A DNA stretch of 37,947 nucleotides from Sphingomonadales bacterium BRH_c3 (GTDB lineage Bacteria; Pseudomonadota; Alphaproteobacteria; Sphingomonadales; Sphingomonadaceae), in contig LOET01000101.1 in the NCBI GenBank assembly GCA_001515985.1, positions 1 to 37,947 of the forward strand, in the 5' to 3' direction. Below the pieces are notes generated by a model. It saw only the letters and a list, made by a program, of their open reading frames with translations. It was not told where the DNA came from and ran no database searches. This document shows, in pieces, positions 17,550-24,675 of this stretch. Each line of letters begins with the position of its first letter. The stretch's first letter is position 1. Position numbers and translations under genes: made by a program.

Positions 17550-18113
17550 TTAGCTGGCTTTCCCGACGTAGGACTGCTCGTACACGTCAACCACAATGCG
17601 CGTACCGCTTTCGATATGCGGCGGAACCATTATGCGCACGCCATTGTCAAGCATCGCCGGTTTGTAACTTGATGAAGCGGTCTGTCCCTTCACCACCGCA
17701 TCGGCTTCGACGATGGTGGCCTCCACCTGCGGCGGCAGGTCGACGCTGATCGGCTTTTCCTCCCACAGCTCAAGCGTTACCTGCATCCCGTCCTGCAGGA
17801 AGGGGCGTGCATCGCCCAAAAGGTCGCTTGGCAGGTTGATCTGCTCGTAAGTGTCATTGTCCATGAACACCAGCATAGTGCCGTCTTCATACAGAAACTG
17901 GAATTCCTTGGTGTCGAGCCGCACGCGCTCGACCGTATCGGCGCTGCGGAAGCGCACGTTGGTCTTGCGCCCATCCTGCAGGTTCTTCATTTCGACCTGC
18001 ATATAGGCGCCGCCCTTGCCCGGCTGGGTGTGCTGGATCTTGGCGACTTTCCAGATGCCGCCTTCATATTCAAGGATATTGCCTGGGCGAATATCGACGC
18101 CGCTGATCTTCAT
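17550..18113 (-). CDS. efp: Elongation factor P
   Basis: This 187-residue factor binds stalled ribosomes and helps peptide bonds form at proline stretches. It has the usual three domains: an N-terminal KOW-like domain ([19 protein letters not shown]), a loop with the modifiable lysine in TQPGKGGAY (about residue 34), and two OB-fold domains ending in [24 protein letters not shown]. The start at 18113 gives standard family length; an upstream in-frame start at 18155 would add a non-conserved tail. suhB follows after five bases. Confidence 0.95.
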   Translation of the reverse strand: MKISGVDIRPGNILEYEGGIWKVAKIQHTQPGKGGAYMQVEMKNLQDGRKTNVRFRSADTVERVRLDTKEFQFLYEDGTMLVFMDNDTYEQINLPSDLLGDARPFLQDGMQVTLELWEEKPISVDLPPQVEATIVEADAVVKGQTASSSYKPAMLDNGVRIMVPPHIESGTRIVVDVYEQSYVGKAS

Positions 18114-18224
18114 GGGAGCTAACCTTTTCAAGGAACCTGCGGGGCCGCGCCCCACGCATTGTTGCGCGCGCCCTTAGCCGAGGCGCGAACGCAGGGCAAG
18201 GCGGCTGGCGAGCAGGACAAGAAC

Positions 18225-18599
18225 ATGGTAGCGCTTCTGGCCATGAAAAGATCTATCTTGCCCGCGCTGTTTGCTGTTTTTGCCATTGCGGCCCCGGCAC
18301 ATGGCGAAATGCTCAAGACCATGCCGCACGGACCCTATGAATGCGCGCTACCAGGCAATGCCGCCGACACTGCATGGGTACCCGATGCCGAGCAAAGCTT
18401 CACCATTTCGCGCGCCTCGCGCTATCGCAACACCGAAGGGCGCGGCACTTACCTGCTCAAGGGTGACGAACTGACCTTTACCAGCGGGCCGAAGAACGGG
18501 CAGCGCCTGCGCCGGACTGGCACCAATGAACTGCGCCAGATCAACGACAATGAAAAAACTGGCCGCATGATCTGCGTTCGCGTGGGAAGTAACTACTGA
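18225..18599 (+). CDS. Small secreted hypothetical protein
   Basis: This 124-residue protein opens with a likely signal peptide (MKRSILPALFAVFAIAAPAHG), then a mature part of about 95 residues containing GPYECALPGNAADTAW, SFTISRASRYRNTEGRGTYLLKGDELTFTSGPKNGQRLRR and MICVRVG. The mature part resembles small periplasmic proteins of sphingomonads with a Cys pair, but I do not recognise a named family. ATG 18225 has AGGA seven bases upstream; ATG 18243 is an alternative that gives a cleaner signal peptide. It is divergent from efp, and its last seven bases overlap the 3' end of thiE. Confidence 0.7.
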   Translation: MVALLAMKRSILPALFAVFAIAAPAHGEMLKTMPHGPYECALPGNAADTAWVPDAEQSFTISRASRYRNTEGRGTYLLKGDELTFTSGPKNGQRLRRTGTNELRQINDNEKTGRMICVRVGSNY

Positions 18600-19249
18600 T
18601 CAGGTCCTGACGCGCGCTTGATCGCAGTGGCGAAATTGCGCACCGCCTGCGCCTCATCACCGTTCCACACAGCAGCCGACACAGCCAGGAAATCGGCACC
18701 TGCCTTGACCAGCGGCGCGCAATTATCGGGCGTGATTCCACCGATCGCGACGCAGGGAATTTCAAACAGCCGGCTCCACCATTCGAGCAGTTCGGGCTCA
18801 GGCCTTTCGGCATCGCCTTTATCCTTCGTGGTCGAAGGAAAGAAGGCGCCAAAGGCGACATAGTCCGCGCCCGCCTCGCCCGCTTCCATCGCAAGATGGC
18901 GCGACGCATGGCAAGTCACCCCGATCTGCGCTTCACGGCCCAGTTCCTCGCGTGCCTGCTTCGGCGAGCCATCGCCCTGCCCCAGATGAACCCCGTCCGC
19001 CTTGATGCGTTTGGCAAGTGCCACGCTGTCATTGACGATAAAGGCTACATCGTGCTCGGCGCAGATTGCCTGAAGCGGTGCGGCCAATTTTGCCGCCTCG
19101 TGCTGGTCGAATCCCTTCACCCGGAACTGAAATGCCGCGACCAGCCCCGCGCCCACATCAAGGGCGCGCGTCAAACGCTCGGGAAAATCGCCAGTCACGT
19201 CGGGCGGCGAAATGAGGTAAAGCTGAGTCATGGGCAGGAGATCGTTCAT
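18593..19249 (-). CDS. thiE: Thiamine phosphate synthase
   Basis: This 218-residue TIM-barrel enzyme joins HMP pyrophosphate and HET phosphate to make thiamine phosphate. Family features are QLYLISPPD, FQFRVKGFDQHEA (normally Q-x-R-x-K), DVAFIVNDSVALAKRIKADGVHLGQGD and VAFGAFFPSTTKDKG, with the phosphate loop CVAIGGITPDNCAPLVKAGADFLAVSAAVW. The ATG at 19249 gives normal family length; ATG 19231 is an alternative. The gene stands alone between two plus-strand small secreted proteins. No TPP riboswitch pattern was seen upstream. The HMP-PP loop is slightly divergent, so specificity is likely rather than certain. Confidence 0.88.
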   Translation of the reverse strand: MNDLLPMTQLYLISPPDVTGDFPERLTRALDVGAGLVAAFQFRVKGFDQHEAAKLAAPLQAICAEHDVAFIVNDSVALAKRIKADGVHLGQGDGSPKQAREELGREAQIGVTCHASRHLAMEAGEAGADYVAFGAFFPSTTKDKGDAERPEPELLEWWSRLFEIPCVAIGGITPDNCAPLVKAGADFLAVSAAVWNGDEAQAVRNFATAIKRASGPDQ

Positions 19250-19283
19250 GCTGCGCTCAATAACGTTCCGCAATGATTGCGCA

Positions 19284-19712
19284 ATGCATCGCAGCAAGCT
19301 GCTCCTATCACTCGCCGTAATGCCACTTGCAGCCTGTATGACGCCGCAGGAGCCGCCTGGCTGCCGGCAATTCGATTGCATAGCCATTGGCGAACAGCAA
19401 CGGCTTGCGCCCGGCCTTGCCGCACGGCCTGTCTCGATCAAGGAAGACAGCCGCTGCCCGATCGAGGCCGAATGCGTCTGGGCTGGCCGCGTGGTGATCG
19501 AAACCGAGCTTGAGCTGGGGCACGAGGTGATCACGGTCTTGCTCGACAGCAGTGAACCCATGCATATCAACGCCGGGCTTCTTTCGGTTGCGGAAGTTGC
19601 CCCCGACATGTCGATCCAACGGTCACCCATTGCGCCTGAGCACTACCGCTTTGCCTTCCGCTTCGTGCCCGATTTGATGGACAATGAGCCGATGGAACAG
19701 ATCGTGAGATGA
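19284..19712 (+). CDS. Putative lipoprotein with DSRCP-x-C motif
   Basis: This 142-residue protein begins MHRSKLLLSLAVMPLAACM, a signal peptide with lipobox LAAC, so the mature protein is probably lipid-anchored. The mature part has a VSIKEDSRCPIEAECVWAG motif, two cysteines likely to pair, followed by beta-rich segments (VVIETELELG, VITVLLDS, FAFRFVPD). This DSRCP...CvWaG motif is seen in a family of small envelope proteins of unknown function. The next plus-strand gene looks like a diverged relative. It is divergent from thiE with about 34 bases between starts. Confidence 0.72.
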   Translation: MHRSKLLLSLAVMPLAACMTPQEPPGCRQFDCIAIGEQQRLAPGLAARPVSIKEDSRCPIEAECVWAGRVVIETELELGHEVITVLLDSSEPMHINAGLLSVAEVAPDMSIQRSPIAPEHYRFAFRFVPDLMDNEPMEQIVR

Positions 19713-19806
19713 CCGCCAATACTGTGCCAAGGCGGGATACCGGCCATTGCGCCACAGACTTTAGGCCAGCCCTGAGATAACATCGCCCCAGTCGAGAGGT
19801 CATCCT

Positions 19807-20172
19807 ATGTCTGCATTTCTCTTTTCGAGCGCTGCCGCGATTGCTGCAGCCGCCAGTGCCCCTGTTATCAGCCAGGTTTCGATGTTCGACGAGGTCGAAT
19901 TGCCTGCAGGGCTATCGCTCTACACTGTGGGCGTGCTCGACGACACGCGCTGCCCCGACCGCGAATTGTGCTTCCGCGAAGAGCGACTGGTGGTGGCGAC
20001 TGTGGTGATGGACGGGCGCAAGCGCACCGGCGTGGCGATGGAACTGGGCGTGCCGCTGCGCGTCTATGGCGGTTGGCTGACACTGGTCTCGACCACCGCC
20101 ATGCCGCGTGAGTATGGCGCTATCCCGCTTGCGGAATACGGGCTGACTTATTTGTTCGAGCCTGACCGGTAA
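19807..20172 (+). CDS. Secreted hypothetical protein, relative of the preceding lipoprotein
   Basis: This 121-residue protein has an N-terminal hydrophobic stretch (FLFSSAAAIAAAASAPV) that reads as a signal peptide without a lipobox. It then shows VGVLDDTRCPDRELCFREERLVVATVVM, which aligns with the DSRCPIEAECVWAGRVVIE block of the upstream lipoprotein, and ends YGLTYLFEPD against YRFAFRFVPD there. The WAG following the second cysteine has been lost. Both probably come from an old duplication; function unknown. The fructose-bisphosphate aldolase gene converges 15 bases downstream. Confidence 0.7.
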   Translation: MSAFLFSSAAAIAAAASAPVISQVSMFDEVELPAGLSLYTVGVLDDTRCPDRELCFREERLVVATVVMDGRKRTGVAMELGVPLRVYGGWLTLVSTTAMPREYGAIPLAEYGLTYLFEPDR

Positions 20173-20187
20173 GATCGCCCCGCCGGG

Positions 20188-21078
20188 TCAGCCCGCAACT
20201 GAAGCCTGGTAAACCGCATCAATAGCGGCGCCCAGCGTAGCGTCGAACTCGGCGTCGCTCTGGCCCTTGCGCAGATCCTGCAACAAACCGCGACTGAAGC
20301 TGGCAATCATACCTTTGTTCTTCGCCAGATGCGTGCAGGCATCCTCGGTCGAATAGCCGCCCGACAGCGCGACCACACGCAGCACGTTGGGGTGCGCAAT
20401 CGCCGGCGCATAAAGGTTCGGACTTGCAGGAATAGACAGTTTGAGCATGAACTTGCGGCCTTCAGGCAAGGCGTCGAGACCTTTCATCACTTCGGCCAGC
20501 AGGATTTCTTCGCCCTGTGCACGATCGGCCGCCGTGATGTCATATTCCGGCTCGAGGATCGGCACGAGCCCACGATCGGCTATCCGGTTGCCATATTCGA
20601 ACTGCTGCGCAACGATGGCCGCGATCCCGGCTGCATCAGCCGATTTGATCACCGAACGCATCTTGGTCCCGAACATTCCTGCCGCAACCGATTTGTCGAG
20701 CAACGCATCGAGATTGGTCATGTCCTTCATCAACTGGACGCCTTGGGCCTCGGCCTCGAGGCCCTGATCGACCTTGATGAAGGGCACAACGCCGCGCTGC
20801 TTGAGTGCATCGGCAGTGGGCACGCCTTCGACCAGGCCGTCCATGGTCTTCTCGAACAGGATCGCGCCGATCACCTTGCCGCTGGCAAAGCTGGGCGCAG
20901 TGATAACCCGGCTGCGCATGGCGTGGATCGCCGCGTACATTTCCTCATCGCCTGACCACTCGCTGTCTTCGACGCCATAGCCGCGCAGCGCCTTGGGGGT
21001 CGATCCGCCGGACTGGTCAAGCGCGGCGATGAAGCCATCGGCGCTGGCGATTGTTGCGGCCATCTGGTCGAAATTCAT
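20188..21078 (-). CDS. Class I fructose-bisphosphate aldolase
   Basis: This 296-residue aldolase cleaves fructose-1,6-bisphosphate by a Schiff base. The catalytic lysine is probably Lys213 in KFMLKLSIPASP. Other family motifs are AALDQSGGSTPKAL at the N-terminus, VPFIKVDQGLE, LVPILEPEYDI and VVALSGGYS near the phosphate site. Length and motifs match the short class I enzyme of the Staphylococcus carnosus type, not the metal-dependent class II. It belongs functionally with tkt-gap-pgk further along, though separated from them by a plus-strand reductase gene. Its leader contains small inverted repeats. Confidence 0.92.
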   Translation of the reverse strand: MNFDQMAATIASADGFIAALDQSGGSTPKALRGYGVEDSEWSGDEEMYAAIHAMRSRVITAPSFASGKVIGAILFEKTMDGLVEGVPTADALKQRGVVPFIKVDQGLEAEAQGVQLMKDMTNLDALLDKSVAAGMFGTKMRSVIKSADAAGIAAIVAQQFEYGNRIADRGLVPILEPEYDITAADRAQGEEILLAEVMKGLDALPEGRKFMLKLSIPASPNLYAPAIAHPNVLRVVALSGGYSTEDACTHLAKNKGMIASFSRGLLQDLRKGQSDAEFDATLGAAIDAVYQASVAG

Positions 21079-21108
21079 CTGGGAGGTCCTGCCTTGAAGG
21101 TAAATTCA

Positions 21109-21140
21109 TGCATACGAATGCACGCGCCCATAACGGGCGC
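21109..21140. promoter_or_regulatory. Inverted repeats in the aldolase/reductase divergent region
   Basis: TGCAT-ACGA-ATGCA (21109-21122) is followed directly by GCGCCC-ATAAC-GGGCGC (21124-21140). Both lie in the 152-bp region between the divergent aldolase and flavodoxin-fold reductase genes. They could be an operator plus leader hairpin; no protein can be named. Confidence 0.35.
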
Positions 21141-21230
21141 AGCTTTGCGCTGCAACATCCCGAAAAAGAGATTTCGAAACTTATCTGCGGCCTTGGTCGT
21201 TTATCCCTTATGTAACAAAGAGGAATAAAC

Positions 21231-21986
21231 ATGCTGGACGACATCCAGAGCAAGCTTTGCGACAATAACCCAACCGATTTTGGCGATCTCAAAGCTCTCT
21301 TCATCAACTGCACACTGAAATATTCGCCTGAAGCCTCTCACACCGACACTCTGATCGACATGTCGGCCGAGATCATGCACCGCAATGGCGTGCAGGTCGA
21401 ACGGATCCGGGCAAGCGATTACCAGCTCGCCTATGGCGTATACCCGGACATGACCGAGCACGGTGCGAAGCACGACGACTGGCCACTCGTCTGGCCCAAG
21501 GTAGCCGCTGCCGACATAGTCGTGCTCGGCACACCGATATGGCTGGGCGAAAAGAGCTCAGTCTGTCAGCTCATCATAGAAAAGCTATATGCCCACTCAG
21601 GCCAGACCAACGACAAGGGCCAGTATATCTTCTACGGCAAGGTGGGTGGCTGCCTCGTCACCGGCAATGAAGATGGTATCAAGCATGTCGGCATGGGCGT
21701 GCTCTACAGCATGCAGCACGTTGGCTTTACCATCCCCCCTCAGGCCGATGCAGGCTGGATTGGAGAGGCCGGCCCCGGCCCCAGCTTCGGCGAGGAGCTT
21801 GACGACGGCTCACGCGCCGGGTTCGACAATGACTTTACCCGCCGCAATACCACCTTCATGACCTGGAACTTGATGCACATGGCGCACATGTTGAAGGATG
21901 CTGGCGGCTTGCCTGCTCATGGGAATTCGCGCGAGTTGTGGAACGAGGGATGTCGGTTCGACGCGCCCAATCCTGAGCATCGCTAA
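21231..21986 (+). CDS. Flavodoxin-fold NAD(P)H-dependent oxidoreductase
   Basis: This 251-residue protein has the NADPH-dependent FMN reductase fold. LKALFINCTLKYSPEASHTDTLI forms the first strand and FMN phosphate loop, ADIVVLGTPIWLGEKSSVCQLIIEKL the second flavin contact and YFGKVGGCLVTGNEDGIKHV-like sequence (here IFYGKVGGCLVTGNEDG) the third. The C-terminal part (RRNTTFMTWNLMHMAHML) is typical of sphingomonad and actinobacterial relatives. It is probably a soluble flavin or quinone reductase; the substrate is unknown. The start has AGAGGAA six bases upstream. It is divergent from the aldolase gene. Confidence 0.82.
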   Translation: MLDDIQSKLCDNNPTDFGDLKALFINCTLKYSPEASHTDTLIDMSAEIMHRNGVQVERIRASDYQLAYGVYPDMTEHGAKHDDWPLVWPKVAAADIVVLGTPIWLGEKSSVCQLIIEKLYAHSGQTNDKGQYIFYGKVGGCLVTGNEDGIKHVGMGVLYSMQHVGFTIPPQADAGWIGEAGPGPSFGEELDDGSRAGFDNDFTRRNTTFMTWNLMHMAHMLKDAGGLPAHGNSRELWNEGCRFDAPNPEHR

Positions 21987-22008
21987 ACATAACGGTTGCA
22001 GCGCCGGC

Positions 22009-22437
22009 CTATTTCCAAAGCTGGAGATCGCGTATGGCAGGCGGCACCTCGGCATTCGTCTCCATGCGGGAAAGGCTACGTTCTTCAAGCATCCAGCGAC
22101 GCCTGATCGCCGACTTGCACCAAAGATCGGTTACCCAGAACGGGCCAGACCATTCCAGCCTGCCTAATTTCAAGTCCAGGTCCACGCCGGCTGCGAACCA
22201 TGCACATTTTCCGTGTTGCCGCACGAACACTTCGCGAAAGCGGAAACCGGTGCACGCGAAGGCTCCCTTGCTCGCCTCGGCAAAACTGGGCCTGTCGAGC
22301 AATTGCGGTCGATCACTACCGACTATCATCAGGAAATCGCGCGACAGCAGTTTGCGCAATTCAGCCGCCTGGCGGTTCATCCAGGCGCGCATCATCTGAT
22401 TTTCAAGTGCTTCGATTGTCGCCGAGATGTCAGACAT
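22009..22437 (-). CDS. NTF2-like (DUF4440/SnoaL-type) protein
   Basis: This 142-residue protein starts with an amphipathic helix (ISATIEALENQMMRAWMNRQ) followed by LRKLLSRDFLMIVGS and strands ending WSGPFWVTDLWCKS, the cone-shaped NTF2 fold of DUF4440 proteins. It presumably binds or acts on a small molecule; nothing in the sequence defines which. Its ATG lies three bases after the pgk stop (TGA-ACA-ATG), so it is the last gene of the tkt-gap-pgk operon and is probably translated by coupling. Confidence 0.7.
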   Translation of the reverse strand: MSDISATIEALENQMMRAWMNRQAAELRKLLSRDFLMIVGSDRPQLLDRPSFAEASKGAFACTGFRFREVFVRQHGKCAWFAAGVDLDLKLGRLEWSGPFWVTDLWCKSAIRRRWMLEERSLSRMETNAEVPPAIRDLQLWK

Positions 22438-22440
22438 TGT

Positions 22441-23640
22441 TCAGGCCCGAAGCGCGGCGACGCCGGGCAACTCCTTGCCTTCCATCCATTCAAGGAAGGC
22501 CCCCCCTGCAGTCGAAACGTAGGTTATTTCACCCATCACGCCCGCATGCGCCAGCGCCGCGACGGTATCGCCGCCTCCGGCCACCGAGATCAGCGAGCCT
22601 TCCTGGGTCAAAGCGGCTACCGTGCGTGCCAGTGCCACGGTCGCCTCGTCGAACGGGGGAATTTCGAATGCGCCCAACGGCCCGTTCCACACCAGCGTTC
22701 GGCAGGTCTTGAGCACATCGCCCAGCGCCTCGACCGCTTGAGGGCCGATGTCGAGGATCATTTCATCGGCAGCTACCTCGTGGACGTTGCAAGTGCGCAA
22801 GCTCGGCGGATTGGGTGCGAATTCCTTCGCCACCACCACGTCGTAGGGCAGATGGACCGTGCAGCCGGCTTGGTCAGCCTGATCCATGATCTTGTTCGCA
22901 GTCTCGGTGAGATCGTGTTCACACAGCGATTTGCCCACATCCACCCCGCGCGCGGCGAGGAAGGTATTGGCCATGCCGCCACCGATGACGAGGTGCTGCA
23001 CTTTGCCAACAAGGTTTTCGAGCACTGCCAGCTTGCTCGAAACCTTGGCCCCGCCGACCACTGCCGCGACAGGAGGATTCGGCGCGCCCAATGCCACTTC
23101 AAGCGCGGTCAGTTCCTTTTCCATCGCCCGCCCGGCATAGGCAGGCAGCACATGCGCCAGCCCTTCGGTCGTGGCGTGTGCACGGTGCGCGGCGGAAAAG
23201 GCGTCATTGACAAAGATATCGCCATTTTCGGCAATCGATGCTGCAAAACCCGGATCGTTCGCTTCCTCGCCCGGCCAGAAGCGGACGTTTTCCATCAGCC
23301 CGATGTCGCCGGGCCGCAGAATATCGATGGCTTGCTGCGCCACTGGACCTGCGACCTCGGGGATGAACATGATTTCCTTGCCGAGCACCTTCTCGACATC
23401 GCCCTGCACCATGCTGGTAGACAGCATCGAGCTGCGCTGGCCGCCCGGCCTGCCGAAGTGCGCAAGCAGCAAGACTTTGGCCCCCTTGTCGCACAGCTCG
23501 ATAATGGTGGGCTTGGCAGCCTCAACCCTCGTCACATCGGTCGCCGACCCGTCCTTCATCGGAAGGTTCAGGTCGACCCGAACGAGCGCGACCTTGCCGG
23601 TGAGGTCGCCAAGGTCATCCAGGGTTTTGAAAGCTGCCAT
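22441..23640 (-). CDS. pgk: Phosphoglycerate kinase
   Basis: This 399-residue glycolytic enzyme transfers phosphate between 1,3-bisphosphoglycerate and ADP. It shows VALVRVDLNLPMKDG near the N-terminus, VLLLAHFGRPGG, FVNDAFSAAHRAHAT, the hinge and nucleotide motifs AVVGGAKVSSKLAVL and LVWNGPLGAFEIPPFD, and SVAGGGDTVAAL at the C-terminus. Full family length. It lies 12 bases after gap in the order tkt-gap-pgk, a common alphaproteobacterial arrangement serving glycolysis/gluconeogenesis and pentose phosphate recycling. Confidence 0.95.
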   Translation of the reverse strand: MAAFKTLDDLGDLTGKVALVRVDLNLPMKDGSATDVTRVEAAKPTIIELCDKGAKVLLLAHFGRPGGQRSSMLSTSMVQGDVEKVLGKEIMFIPEVAGPVAQQAIDILRPGDIGLMENVRFWPGEEANDPGFAASIAENGDIFVNDAFSAAHRAHATTEGLAHVLPAYAGRAMEKELTALEVALGAPNPPVAAVVGGAKVSSKLAVLENLVGKVQHLVIGGGMANTFLAARGVDVGKSLCEHDLTETANKIMDQADQAGCTVHLPYDVVVAKEFAPNPPSLRTCNVHEVAADEMILDIGPQAVEALGDVLKTCRTLVWNGPLGAFEIPPFDEATVALARTVAALTQEGSLISVAGGGDTVAALAHAGVMGEITYVSTAGGAFLEWMEGKELPGVAALRA

Positions 23641-23652
23641 TGCAATGGCCCC

Positions 23653-24660
23653 TTAAAGGAACTTCGCCATCACACCAGTAGTGTCAATCATGCGGTTCGA
23701 GAAGCCCCACTCATTGTCATACCAGCTGACGACCCGGGCCAGCTTGCCTTCCGTCACTGCAGTTTCCAGGCTGTCGATGGTCGAGCTTGCCGGATAATGA
23801 TTGAAGTCGCTCGATACCAGCGGCTGGTCGGTATAGTCGAGCACGCCCTTCAGCGGTCCTTCGGCAGCCGCCTTGAGCGCGGCATTGAGCTCTTCGACGC
23901 TCGTGTCCCGGCCCGGCGTGAACACCAGATCGACCATCGAAACATTCGGCGTGGGAACGCGCACGGACGAACCATCGAGCTTGCCCTTGAGCTCGGGCAA
24001 CACCAGTCCCACCGCGCGAGCGGCACCCGTGGTGGTTGGGATCATGTTGGCGGCACCCGCGCGTGCACGGCGCATGTCCTTGTGCATCTGGTCAAGGATG
24101 CGCTGGTCATTGGTGTAGCTGTGGATCGTGGTCATGAAACCACGTTCTATCCCCACCGTTTCGTTCAGCACCTTGGCCATCGGGGCCAGGCAATTGGTAG
24201 TGCAGCTGGCGTTGGAAATGATTACGTCATCCGCCGTCAGCGTGTCATGATTCACGCCATATACGATCGTCTTCGAAACGCCCGTTGCGGGGGCCGAAAT
24301 GATCACGCGCCTGGCGCCAGCGGCCAGATGCGGGCGGCTTGCTTCGTCAGACTGGAAGAAGCCGGTGCATTCCATCACGATGTCGATGCCCTGCGCGGCG
24401 TGCGGCAGGTTTGCAGGATCGCGTTCGGCCGTGACCTTGATGACCTTGCCATTGACGATCATTTCGCCATCGGCGGCCTCCACCGAGCCGGGAAAGCGGC
24501 CATGCGTGCTGTCATACTGGAACAACAGCGCATTGGACTTGGTGTCCGCAAGGTCATTGATCGAAACGAGCTCGAGATCGTGGTCGTCCCGCTCAAGTAT
24601 AGCCCGTGCAACAAGCCGTCCGATACGTCCGAAACCGTTGATCGCAACCTTGGTCGCCAT
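23653..24660 (-). CDS. gap: Glyceraldehyde-3-phosphate dehydrogenase, type I
   Basis: This 335-residue enzyme oxidises glyceraldehyde-3-phosphate with NAD(P) and phosphate. The N-terminal Rossmann motif is KVAINGFGRIGRLVAR; the catalytic cysteine is Cys153 in SNASCTTNCLAP; HSYTNDQRILDQMHKDMRRAR and WYDNEWGFSNRM complete the catalytic domain. It is full length. It begins 15 bases after tkt and is followed by pgk after 12, so the three share a transcript. Coenzyme preference is not settled here; SINDLAD after the second strand would fit NAD. Confidence 0.95.
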   Translation of the reverse strand: MATKVAINGFGRIGRLVARAILERDDHDLELVSINDLADTKSNALLFQYDSTHGRFPGSVEAADGEMIVNGKVIKVTAERDPANLPHAAQGIDIVMECTGFFQSDEASRPHLAAGARRVIISAPATGVSKTIVYGVNHDTLTADDVIISNASCTTNCLAPMAKVLNETVGIERGFMTTIHSYTNDQRILDQMHKDMRRARAGAANMIPTTTGAARAVGLVLPELKGKLDGSSVRVPTPNVSMVDLVFTPGRDTSVEELNAALKAAAEGPLKGVLDYTDQPLVSSDFNHYPASSTIDSLETAVTEGKLARVVSWYDNEWGFSNRMIDTTGVMAKFL

Positions 24661-24675
24661 GGAAAATGCTCCTGA

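Noticed and set aside
19200-19300. Possible TPP riboswitch before thiE
   Set aside because: No THI-box core was seen, and the available leader overlaps the divergent lipoprotein gene start.
22213-24675. An 820-codon open frame on the plus strand across pgk and gap
   Set aside because: It is antisense to two unmistakable glycolytic genes. High GC at third codon positions leaves few stops on the opposite strand, and the translation shows His/Arg-rich composition with no domain.
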